A stretch of DNA of 5,051 nucleotides from Chitinivibrionales bacterium (GTDB lineage Bacteria; Fibrobacterota; Chitinivibrionia; Chitinivibrionales; WJKA01): NCBI GenBank assembly GCA_014729375.1, contig WJKA01000090.1:1-5051 (forward strand), in the 5' to 3' direction. Position 1 is the first letter of the stretch, and every line of letters starts with the position of its first letter. The position numbers were made by a program, and so were the translations under genes. Positions 1 to 5,051 of the stretch are shown here, one piece after another. The notes beneath the pieces are model-generated. The model did no database searches. It was not told the origin of the DNA and saw only the letters and a program-made list of their open reading frames with translations.

Positions 1-1
1 A

Positions 2-1114
2 TTCGATACCCATGTTCAACCGGCATGCACCTCGCAACTGACTTCACCTGTCCTTCATAAGGTGTTATCGTACAACAATATACAGGATTATATTTTTGGC
101 GGCAAAGGTGTCGGTTCACAGGGTGACGGTACTGCTCAACTCGTTGCCAAAGATGAAGAATCACAGCGGAAAGTAATGGAAATTCTCGAACGGGACCTGA
201 AAATGCCCTGCCTCAAACTGACGCTTCGTTCTGGAAGAAAAGTCCGGAAAGCAGTAATACCGGCCGCAGGATTCGGCACCCGCCTGTTTCCTGCATCAAA
301 AGCAATCAAAAAAGAGTTGTTTCCGATAATCGGCAAGGACGGCAAAGCCAGGCCGGTAATCATGGCTATCATTGAAGAAGCGGTGAATGCCGGTATCGAA
401 CAGATATGCCTGGTGGTTCAAAAAGATGATCAAAAGCTGTTCGAAGATTTTTTCTGTGTTCCACCGGCTATCGGCAATTTTCAAAAGCTCTCATTGGAAA
501 ACCAGGAATACAGTAACTATGTTCTGGACCTCGGCCATCGTATCCATTTTGCAGTCCAGGAAACCCAGGAGGGGTTCGGGCATGCGGTGTATTGCGCAAA
601 AGACTGGGTCGGCAATGAACCGTTTCTGCTCATGCTCGGGGACCACCTCTATGCATCCGATAATGACACTTCATGCTGCAAACAGATGATCGATGCCTTC
701 GAGCGTACCGGCGAGAGCGTTGTCGGCCTGAAAATCACCCCCGGTGACCAGATCAACAAATTCGGCTGCGTTACCGGTGCATGGAAAGAAAAGAACAGCT
801 TGATGTCGATCACTGAATTCTGCGAAAAACCAGACCTTGAATATGCCCGGGAACATCTTCATGTAGAGGGCATGGATGATGATTCCTTTTTCACCGTATT
901 CGGCCAGTATATTCTGCAATCGGAAATATTTGCATATCTTGAAGAAGCAATCGAAAACAATATCCGGGAAAAAGGTGAATTCCAGCTCACCTCCTGCCTT
1001 GATAAGCTCAGGCAGGAAAAAGGATTTTCCGGCTATGTTGTTAAAGGACGGCGATTTGATATCGGCGTTCCTGAAGCGTATCGGGAGACGGTTATTGATT
1101 TTCGGAATGCATAG
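2..1114 (+). CDS. GHMP kinase / GalU-like sugar nucleotidyltransferase fusion (5'-truncated by the window edge)
   Basis: This is the C-terminal 370 residues of a bifunctional sugar-activation enzyme. The frame is open from base 2 with no stop, and the residues before the in-frame GTG at 62 (ending SQLTSPVLHKVLSY) continue smoothly into the protein, so that GTG is internal. Counting from base 2, residues 1-75 are the end of a GHMP kinase, with the glycine-rich stretch GGKGVGSQGDGTAQ at about 33-46. From about 83 a nucleotidyltransferase begins. Its signature PAAGFGTRLFP lies at 87-97, followed by KKELFPI. Further motifs are QEGFGHAVYC at 189-198, GDHLY at 213-217 (the Asp is the likely metal ligand), EFCEKPD at 272-278, GEFQLTS at 325-331 and FDIGVPEAY at 352-360. 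By family knowledge, the kinase half would phosphorylate a sugar at C1 and the GalU-like half would transfer NMP from an NTP. The real sugar and nucleotide cannot be read from the sequence. Roughly 300 or more kinase residues should lie to the left of the window. The domain assignment is firm and the substrate is unknown. Confidence 0.88.
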   Translation, partial: FDTHVQPACTSQLTSPVLHKVLSYNNIQDYIFGGKGVGSQGDGTAQLVAKDEESQRKVMEILERDLKMPCLKLTLRSGRKVRKAVIPAAGFGTRLFPASKAIKKELFPIIGKDGKARPVIMAIIEEAVNAGIEQICLVVQKDDQKLFEDFFCVPPAIGNFQKLSLENQEYSNYVLDLGHRIHFAVQETQEGFGHAVYCAKDWVGNEPFLLMLGDHLYASDNDTSCCKQMIDAFERTGESVVGLKITPGDQINKFGCVTGAWKEKNSLMSITEFCEKPDLEYAREHLHVEGMDDDSFFTVFGQYILQSEIFAYLEEAIENNIREKGEFQLTSCLDKLRQEKGFSGYVVKGRRFDIGVPEAYRETVIDFRNA

Positions 1115-1141
1115 CGTGAAAACAAACCGGAGCCCCGGAGC

Positions 1142-1196
1142 CAGACAGCACGTTGAAGCATTAATTAACCGAAATTCATGCTCAGTTTGCTGTCTG
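1142..1196 (+). repeat. nested inverted repeat downstream of the fusion gene
   Basis: Perfect 9-bp arms CAGACAGCA (1142-1150) and TGCTGTCTG (1188-1196) enclose a second 5-bp pair, AGCAT (1157-1161) and ATGCT (1178-1182). The result is a two-tier stem with a 6/5-nt internal loop. It starts 27 bases after the stop codon at 1112-1114. No run of T follows on the + strand, so it is not a standard intrinsic terminator. It could be a 3'-end stabilising structure or a factor-dependent stop. The pairing is seen directly; the role is inference. Confidence 0.4.
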
Positions 1197-1232
1197 TGCC
1201 GTGGTCTCAGATCGATTCAATAATTAGTATCT

Positions 1233-1267
1233 GTTCAAAAAAGCCTTTCACAAAGCCTTTTCTGAAC
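1233..1267 (+). repeat. imperfect hairpin with internal direct repeat, upstream of the deacetylase gene
   Basis: Ten-base arms GTTCAAAAAA (1233-1242) and TTTTCTGAAC (1258-1267) pair with one mismatch. Inside them is a small CTTT-CAC-AAAG stem, and the sequence AAAGCCTTT appears twice in tandem. The hairpin ends 30 bases before the deacetylase ATG. It lacks the GC-rich stem and T tail of a clear terminator, so it may be an operator, a leader structure or chance A/T pairing. Confidence 0.3.
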
Positions 1268-1297
1268 GGGTATTAATTACAACCGGACACAAAAACA

Positions 1298-2431
1298 ATG
1301 AGCGACAAAACAGCATTTATCCATTCAGACTCGATCGAGCGTCTCCACTATCCTGAGGCGTGCCCATTCAAGACCGAGCGTGCGGGTATGACAAAATCAC
1401 TGCTCCGGTCGATGGGGCTTTTTGATGCGCCGGAGAGTTTTGAAGCCGCGCCTGTTGCTGCCGGCGAAGAGGATGTCTGCCGGTTTCACACGAAAGAATA
1501 CCTTGACATACTGAAGCGTGTCTCCACAGGAAACATGACTTCCGGGGACCTTTTCTACGGTCTTGGCACTGAAGAAACCCCGATATTTTACGATCTTCTT
1601 CCCTACTCACTGCTTGCTGCCGGCGGCACGCTGACCGGAGCGCGGCTTTTGCTCGACGGTTCTGCGCAACGCGCGTTTAACCCGTCCGGCGGATTCCACC
1701 ACGCGTTGCCGGAAAAAGCGGGCGGATTCTGCTATATCAATGATATCGTGCTGGGATGCCGGGAATTGACCCGCGCGGGCAAGCGTGTATTCTGCCTCGA
1801 TATTGATGCGCACCACGGAAACGGCACGCAGGAAGCTTTCTACAACAGCGATCAAGTGCTTACCGTCTCGATCCACGAAAGCGGTAAATCCCTGTATCCC
1901 TGGGGCGGTTTTGAGGATGAAATCGGGGCAGGAAAAGGAAAAGGCTATAATGTCAACATCCCGATACCTTCAGGTACCGATGATGACGCTTTTTTATTTA
2001 TTTATAACACGCTTGTTCCACCACTTCTGGATTTCTACAATCCCGATGCAATCGTGTGTGAAATCGGCATGGATATTCTTGCCGGCGATCCGCTTACCCA
2101 TTTGAACATGACTAATAATGTGGCGGCTGAAATCATCCCCGGGCTCATGCAGCACCACAAGCCAATACTGGTTACCGGCGGCGGAGGGTATATCCCGAAA
2201 AAAACGGCGCGCGGATGGGCACTTGTGTGGACCGCACTGTGCGGACAGGAATCTCAAATTGAAGAGCCGCTCGGAATGGGCGGTGTGTTCCTGGGAAGCA
2301 ACGAATGGCAGGGAGGCCTTCGTGATATGCGTGTCTATTCACGGGGAACAAAGCATTCGGGAATTCACTCGGAAATTGCTGCAACAATCACAAAAATTGA
2401 ATCAACCGTGTTTGCCATGCATGAAATCTAA
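1298..2431 (+). CDS. histone deacetylase / AcuC-family Zn-dependent amidohydrolase
   Basis: This is a complete 377-residue member of the arginase-deacetylase superfamily, class I HDAC/AcuC-like, and normal in length for bacterial members. Such enzymes remove acyl groups from lysine side chains or from small acyl-amines such as polyamines. Expected active-site elements are visible: the His pair in GGFHHA (H134, H135), GFCYIND (F144), DIDAHHGNGTQ with zinc ligands D170 and H172, EIGMDILAGDPL with the third zinc ligand D259, and TGGGGY with the transition-state Tyr at 298. One variation is EIGMD where many relatives have QCGAD. The N-terminus starts directly on the family's opening strand (TAFIHSDS), which supports the ATG at 1298 even though the upstream ACACAAAAACA is a poor ribosome-binding site. 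The gene follows the sugar enzyme by 183 bp on the same strand, with hairpins between them, so co-transcription is uncertain. There is no signal peptide, so it should be cytoplasmic. No acetoin or acetyl-CoA synthetase gene adjoins it, so the symbol acuC is not assigned. The native substrate is unknown. Confidence 0.95.
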   Translation: MSDKTAFIHSDSIERLHYPEACPFKTERAGMTKSLLRSMGLFDAPESFEAAPVAAGEEDVCRFHTKEYLDILKRVSTGNMTSGDLFYGLGTEETPIFYDLLPYSLLAAGGTLTGARLLLDGSAQRAFNPSGGFHHALPEKAGGFCYINDIVLGCRELTRAGKRVFCLDIDAHHGNGTQEAFYNSDQVLTVSIHESGKSLYPWGGFEDEIGAGKGKGYNVNIPIPSGTDDDAFLFIYNTLVPPLLDFYNPDAIVCEIGMDILAGDPLTHLNMTNNVAAEIIPGLMQHHKPILVTGGGGYIPKKTARGWALVWTALCGQESQIEEPLGMGGVFLGSNEWQGGLRDMRVYSRGTKHSGIHSEIAATITKIESTVFAMHEI

Positions 2432-2500
2432 CATGCAAACATCCTGTTCACTCACAGATGCCCGTAAACGGCGCATGCCGGAAAATAAAAAATACTGCTG
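2432..2500. other. convergent intergenic gap without a clear terminator
   Basis: These 69 bases separate the stop codons of the deacetylase (+) and the secreted protein (-). The only structure seen is a short CGGC-GCAT-GCCG palindrome at 2469-2480. An A-rich run follows it on the + strand, which is a T-rich run preceding it on the - strand. That is the wrong order for an intrinsic terminator in either direction. Confidence 0.4.
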
Positions 2501-3991
2501 CTATCGGTCCGGCTGAAAACCAACGACCGGCATGGTGATGGTTCCGTCGTGAACAAATTGAACAGCGATGACATAAATTCCTGCCGGGAAATTTGCGTGC
2601 TGCAGCACGATGCTCCGGGAATTAATTGATTTTCGGCAATAAACAGCAGTTCCATCGGCCCGGTACAGGACCACCTTTTTCATCAAATCCCGACTGACAA
2701 GATGGGCCCCTCGCATTGAGATATGGGACATCGAGATCGTATTGAAAATCGGGGAACGGCTCGAACTGGCACATGAATCGTCCAGCCAGCACTCTTCCTG
2801 GAACCCGTCGGGTACAGGAACATACAGCGCGCCGAAATAAAATCCTTTATGATTGCTTTGCAGTGTATCGACGGTTGAAACAAGCCGCAGTGCAGCAGAA
2901 TCTTTGAGATTAATAGCTGTTATATGCTCCATTTTTTTTGAGGGCTCCAGAATCGGAATAGTGGGATGCGGCCATTTCCGGACAATGTATTCACATGCGA
3001 CACCATAATATGGATGGTTTGTCCATTCACTGTTTGCCCATTCGTTGCTGCATGGAAGACCGGTGTCCACGTCTGCATCAACAGTCCGGACATAATACCG
3101 TTTGAGTATTTTGCCGGTATCATTGAGAATAAACAGGATTTGATGAAATCCCCATGATCCGAAATCGGGGTTGCAATTTGTTAAGCCATCATTTTCAGGG
3201 AAAAAACCGAAATCAAGAAACATGAATGCGTTCTGGTAATTTCTGCTCTGCGATGTTGATGGATTGCATGCCTGGAGTGCAAACGTGGTATCTTCACCGC
3301 TTTTCGTGCATGTCATATTGTGAACAGCTTCCGGGTCCTCATCAATCGGTGATGCAATTTCTTTGATAAATCCGTTTTTTCTGTATTCGGCAGAGCTGAG
3401 ATAGAGTCCGCTGTAGGATGTTCCGCCAAAATAGCAACCGCCTGCGAACAGGGTGTCGACAGGACCGGGCACCCCGCCTTCGCACGTCCGTTTCATCATC
3501 GCTCCGCACCCGTCCCATGCATACTTGTCCGGCGTGGGATGCGCGCCGCAGGTTGCCCAGACAACGGTGAGGACATCAGCTCCCTGCAGAAACCGCGGCG
3601 TATACCCGGAATCGGTTGCCGATATCTGTACCGGAGTCGCATCTTCCCGGGTTTCAACGATCCATGCGGTGCTTTCAACATGATTCTGGCCGTCGCTCAA
3701 CCCCCCGGTTTGAAAAGCAATCCAGTTGCCGTCGGGCGACATAGCAAGATTAGAGCACCGTGTAGCCTCGGCAATTGGATGGACCGTTGGAGGCTGCTCT
3801 GAAAAATCAACAAAAAAGAGATTGTGATCGTTGTCGGTAAAAGCGACCTTTATTGCGCGGGTTTCAAAAAAAGCTTCCACATCGGAAACAGAAGCCAAAT
3901 GGCAATCAGGCGCCGCAAAAAGCATATTTGCTGCTACGCACATTGCACAAAAAAAGATCTCCCCCTTGCTGCCTGTGCGATAAAGAGACAT
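2501..3991 (-). CDS. exported Cys-rich TolB/PD40-like protein with C-terminal sorting-like domain
   Basis: This 496-residue protein is of unknown function. The N-terminus is a Sec signal peptide: charged R5 and K9, hydrophobic core from about 12 to 25, and probable cleavage after LFA (A26) or A27. Residues 79-96 hold one clear TolB/PD40 propeller repeat (core MSPDGNWIAF), preceded by a strand pair ending LFFVDF. Further blades are likely but diverged. The mature part has about 14 cysteines, which suggests disulfides outside the cytoplasm. A short Ser-rich linker near 407-413 leads to a C-terminal beta-sandwich-like tail. The pattern KKVVLYRADGTAV at 438-450, then FPAGIYVIAVQF at 468-479, resembles type A T9SS or Por-type sorting domains. 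From memory, the propeller region resembles Fibrobacter paralogous families such as TIGR02171, without their enzymatic part. The start is supported by a good ribosome-binding site and by the signal peptide. It is probably surface-anchored or secreted, and a role in recognition or substrate binding is only a guess. It is convergent with the deacetylase gene and shares no evident pathway with it. Confidence 0.85.
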   Translation of the reverse strand: MSLYRTGSKGEIFFCAMCVAANMLFAAPDCHLASVSDVEAFFETRAIKVAFTDNDHNLFFVDFSEQPPTVHPIAEATRCSNLAMSPDGNWIAFQTGGLSDGQNHVESTAWIVETREDATPVQISATDSGYTPRFLQGADVLTVVWATCGAHPTPDKYAWDGCGAMMKRTCEGGVPGPVDTLFAGGCYFGGTSYSGLYLSSAEYRKNGFIKEIASPIDEDPEAVHNMTCTKSGEDTTFALQACNPSTSQSRNYQNAFMFLDFGFFPENDGLTNCNPDFGSWGFHQILFILNDTGKILKRYYVRTVDADVDTGLPCSNEWANSEWTNHPYYGVACEYIVRKWPHPTIPILEPSKKMEHITAINLKDSAALRLVSTVDTLQSNHKGFYFGALYVPVPDGFQEECWLDDSCASSSRSPIFNTISMSHISMRGAHLVSRDLMKKVVLYRADGTAVYCRKSINSRSIVLQHANFPAGIYVIAVQFVHDGTITMPVVGFQPDR

Positions 3992-3994
3992 ATA

Positions 3995-4002
3995 CCACCT
4001 CT
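3995..4002 (-). promoter_or_regulatory. ribosome-binding site of the secreted protein gene
   Basis: On the - strand AGAGGTGG lies three bases before the ATG at 3991, placing its GAGG core six bases from the start. This is the best Shine-Dalgarno match among the genes in the window, and it fixes the start at the head of the signal peptide. Confidence 0.7.
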
Positions 4003-4024
4003 GCAGGATAAATAATGAAACGCG

Positions 4025-4056
4025 GCGAAAAATAAAGGTATTTATACCGCGAAAAA
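4025..4056 (-). promoter_or_regulatory. possible operator/promoter zone of the secreted protein gene
   Basis: Two direct copies of GCGAAAAA (4025-4032 and 4049-4056, 24 bp apart) flank the palindrome GGTAT-TT-ATACC (4037-4048), 34-65 bp upstream of the ATG. On the - strand the zone contains TATAAATA, and further upstream is TATAAC (near 4065-4070). Either could serve as a -10 element, but neither has a convincing -35 partner. The repeat layout is seen directly; regulatory use is inference. Confidence 0.3.
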
Positions 4057-4181
4057 CGACATATTGTTATACTAATCTGCCACTTGATGGAATAAGCAGC
4101 CTTTGCGCTGACCGCAAAACCCCTTTTGCTCTTTAGATAATATAACTTACTGAAGGTCAAATTGCATAACAATTCTCCCTG

Positions 4182-4204
4182 GATTTTGCAGAAACTGCAA
4201 AATC
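4182..4204. repeat. perfect 10-bp inverted repeat with 3-nt loop
   Basis: GATTTTGCAG (4182-4191), AAA, CTGCAAAATC (4195-4204) is a perfect palindromic hairpin. On the + strand it extends by two wobble pairs and one C-G pair to 4179/4207. No T tract follows in either direction, so a terminator is unlikely. It may be a dyad operator, a cruciform or a remnant of a mobile unit. Confidence 0.5.
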
Positions 4205-4357
4205 TGGTTACCCCATTTGCAATATCTTCCCCTTCTTGGTCAAACTCCTTTTTGATGTGGTAAAGCTCATCCCCAAAATCGCCTGGAAGCGGTTTTTTAT
4301 AGGGCTTCCCGCCGGCTTGGAAGTGGTGGCGGCGAAAAAGAAAAAGGCTCGGGTGGC

Positions 4358-4384
4358 GGTGGCGCCAGTAGCAAGGTGGCGCCA
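4358..4384. repeat. two direct copies of GGTGGCGCCA, each with palindromic TGGCGCCA
   Basis: Copies lie at 4358-4367 and 4375-4384, 17 bp apart. Each contains the 8-bp palindrome TGGCGCCA, so the two can also pair with each other. They sit in a locally GC-rich patch (about 4310-4390) inside an otherwise A/T-rich region. The function is unknown. Confidence 0.4.
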
Positions 4385-4433
4385 CACAGCAAAAAGCTTT
4401 CAAAGAGCAAAATATCTTTACCGTATAAAATAC

Positions 4434-4463
4434 GAAAAGCCCCGGTTTTAGTCGAGGCTTTTC
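4434..4463 (-). terminator. hairpin across the 3' end of the HTH remnant, probable intrinsic terminator
   Basis: On the - strand GAAAAGCCTCG (4463-4453) pairs with CGGGGCTTTTC (4444-4434), giving 11 bp including one G-U wobble and an 8-nt loop. GTATTTTAT follows. The + strand version has one A-C mismatch, so the - strand is the better fit. The stop codon of the HTH frame (4448-4450) falls inside the loop. The tail is only moderately T-rich, so efficiency is uncertain. Confidence 0.55.
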
Positions 4464-4682
4464 TGTTTTCGCTGTTCAGTTTTGAGCTTCTCGAAGGTGA
4501 GATGCGGCCGCAAACCGAAGACCGCTGCTATCCGTTCAAGATATGCCATCGTTACCGACGGGTTATCACCTGTCTCAAGGCGGTGGATCGCCGCTGCGGT
4601 AGTACAGGATGCTCCGGTAGGAACCCCGCTTGCCTTTGTGCGGCACAGTAAGAACAACAATTAAAGAGATCAATTTCTTCAT
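4448..4682 (-). pseudogene. XRE-family helix-turn-helix regulator remnant (HigA-like antitoxin style)
   Basis: The frame from 4660 to 4448 encodes 70 residues whose centre is a recognisable XRE HTH. It has KASGVP at 9-14, AAIHRLETGDNPS at 23-35 (recognition helix and the turn after it), YLERIAAVFGLRPHLTFEKL at 40-59 (helices 4-5 and the closing strand), and a basic tail. This is typical of small DNA-binding regulators and HigA-type antitoxins. The first helix and half of the second are missing. The frame opens with TTG just after a TAA, and no sensible N-terminus exists in that phase. An ATG at 4682, one base after the upstream gene's stop, starts a different frame (MKKLISLIVVLTVP) that would join the HTH frame through one shift near 4640. 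The HTH turn also carries about six extra residues (GASCTT). The gene is therefore probably broken or diverged. A short functional protein from the TTG cannot be excluded. Confidence 0.5.
4597..4620. repeat. short direct repeat bounding an 18-bp insertion inside the HTH remnant
   Basis: On the + strand CGGTAG occurs at 4597-4602 and again at 4615-4620, exactly 18 bp apart (CTACCG on the coding strand). Removing one unit keeps the frame and restores a near-normal HTH turn, GVPTAAAIHRLE. The lesion may therefore be a slippage- or duplication-type event. The repeats are seen directly; the history is inference. Confidence 0.35.
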
Positions 4683-4683
4683 G

Positions 4684-5051
4684 CTACAAAACCTTTATCG
4701 TATCATAAATCACGGGAAAATTCCCAGATTCACATCGCGAATTGTATTGTTGAAAATCAATTGTATCCCTGCTTACAATTGAATCGCCGGCAGATACATT
4801 GACAATGGCGTCAAGGAAATTACAGCAGTAACACTTGCTGCCAAGTTCATTCCAATTGTATTCCATTTGGATATCTGCTGCTGAACCTGATTCAATTGTC
4901 TTTTCTTGACTTACCATCCCTGTCCGTTCATCATTCTCGTACGTTACTTCTGCCACAACCGTACTTGCACGTTCGTTCTCTATTGTCAGCTGCATGCTAA
5001 AGTGGCAATCAGTTTCCCGGTAGCTCTCACAAAACACTAGTGATAACACTG
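4684..5051 (-). CDS. hypothetical exported or lipid-anchored protein, C-terminal part (truncated at window edge)
   Basis: I do not recognise this protein. The frame is open to the right edge. The GTG at 5049 lies two bases from the edge, so the true start is probably outside the window. The first visible residues, VLSLVFCESYRETDC, look like the end of a hydrophobic signal. Counting from the GTG, C7 could be a lipobox Cys, although Phe at -1 is atypical, so Sec cleavage or a different anchor is possible. The remainder alternates short beta-type segments (MQLTIENE, TVVAEVTYEND, IQMEYNW, AIVNVSAGDSIV) with polar turns, suggesting a small beta-sandwich. Cysteines at 15, 73, 75, 76 and 106, including a CYCC cluster, suggest disulfides or metal binding. 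It ends one base before the ATG at 4682 of the HTH remnant, on the same strand, so the two may once have been co-transcribed. Confidence 0.55.
   Translation of the reverse strand, partial: VLSLVFCESYRETDCHFSMQLTIENERASTVVAEVTYENDERTGMVSQEKTIESGSAADIQMEYNWNELGSKCYCCNFLDAIVNVSAGDSIVSRDTIDFQQYNSRCESGNFPVIYDTIKVL

Larger units (their letters stand above)
4016..4433. other. repeat-rich region with no convincing intact gene
   Basis: About 420 bases separate the secreted protein's upstream edge from the hairpin at the end of the HTH remnant. The open frames across it use TTG or distant starts. One overlaps the signal-peptide gene out of frame and lacks a recognisable complete domain. The region holds the promoter zone at 4025-4056, a GCAAAA-CCCC-TTTTGC hairpin at 4114-4129, the perfect hairpin at 4182-4204, two GGTGGCGCCA copies at 4358-4384, and an 11-bp inverted pair TTTTGCTCTTT (4124-4134) / AAAGAGCAAAA (4402-4412). 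A short peptide trace on the - strand at about 4156-4315 hints at a decayed toxin gene. The overall look is of degraded accessory DNA. Confidence 0.45.

Noticed and set aside
62..64. GTG at 62 as the start of the nucleotidyltransferase gene
   Set aside because: The frame stays open to the window edge, and the upstream residues fit a GHMP kinase C-terminus, so the codon is internal.
876..1223. 115-residue + strand frame overlapping the end of the fusion gene
   Set aside because: It is a shadow of a clearly coding frame and has no recognisable protein features.
2469..2480. CGGC-GCAT-GCCG palindrome as a bidirectional terminator
   Set aside because: The stem is only 4 bp and the A/T run lies on the wrong side for termination in either direction.
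4114..4129. GCAAAA-CCCC-TTTTGC hairpin as a terminator
   Set aside because: The stem is a weak 6 bp, no T tract follows, and no gene ends nearby on either strand.
3906..4403. 165-residue - strand open frame starting at a TTG
   Set aside because: It overlaps the signal-peptide gene out of frame, has no ribosome-binding site and shows no complete domain. Only its middle part is kept, as a weak toxin-like trace.
4236..4451. 71-residue + strand open frame, Lys/Ala-rich
   Set aside because: Its composition follows the repeat-rich DNA, no domain is visible, and it lies antisense to the toxin-like trace.
4575..4682. 35-residue ORF from the ATG at 4682 as a separate small exported protein
   Set aside because: The hydrophobic start is short, the rest is out-of-frame sequence antisense to nothing known, and it overlaps the HTH remnant. 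It is better read as the displaced N-terminus of that gene.

Overview
The window reads as a bacterial chromosome segment. It carries two well-preserved genes on the + strand, one well-preserved gene on the - strand, and a right-hand third on the - strand that is partly degraded. Two clues point to the Fibrobacterota/Chitinivibrionia or a neighbouring candidate phylum. The first is a secreted Cys-rich propeller-like protein that recalls Fibrobacter paralogous families and ends in a type IX secretion (T9SS)-like sorting domain. The second is a GHMP-kinase/nucleotidyltransferase fusion of a kind I know from environmental Gram-negative phyla. This placement is inference from protein style, not from a marker gene.

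Layout, left to right. Bases 1-1114 (+) hold the 3' part of a large bifunctional sugar-activation gene. The reading frame is open to the left edge, and its first ~60 residues are the end of a GHMP kinase domain running into a GalU-like nucleotidyltransferase, so the in-frame GTG at 62 is not the true start. Bases 1115-1297 are non-coding and hold two inverted-repeat structures. Bases 1298-2431 (+) encode a complete class I-like histone deacetylase/AcuC-family amidohydrolase with every catalytic residue present. A 69-bp convergent gap follows. Bases 2501-3991 (-) encode a 496-residue exported protein with a signal peptide, a TolB/PD40-like repeat, many cysteines and a C-terminal sorting-like domain. 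Bases 4016-4433 hold no convincing intact gene but are rich in inverted and direct repeats, and they contain a weak trace of a RelE/HigB-like toxin. Bases 4448-4682 (-) carry the remains of an XRE-type helix-turn-helix regulator with a hairpin across its 3' end. Bases 4684-5051 (-) are the C-terminal part of an unrecognised, probably lipid-anchored or exported protein that runs off the right edge.

The genes do not form an obvious pathway. The fusion enzyme would make a nucleotide sugar from a free sugar, by 1-phosphorylation and then NMP transfer, for polysaccharide synthesis or salvage. The deacetylase-like enzyme lies 183 bp downstream on the same strand, but structured spacer DNA argues against tight coupling. 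The right third looks like accessory DNA with a decayed regulator or toxin-antitoxin remnant. I see no RNA gene, CRISPR array or transposase. The most interesting points are the truncated fusion enzyme, the exported propeller protein and the repeat-rich decayed region at 4016-4682.
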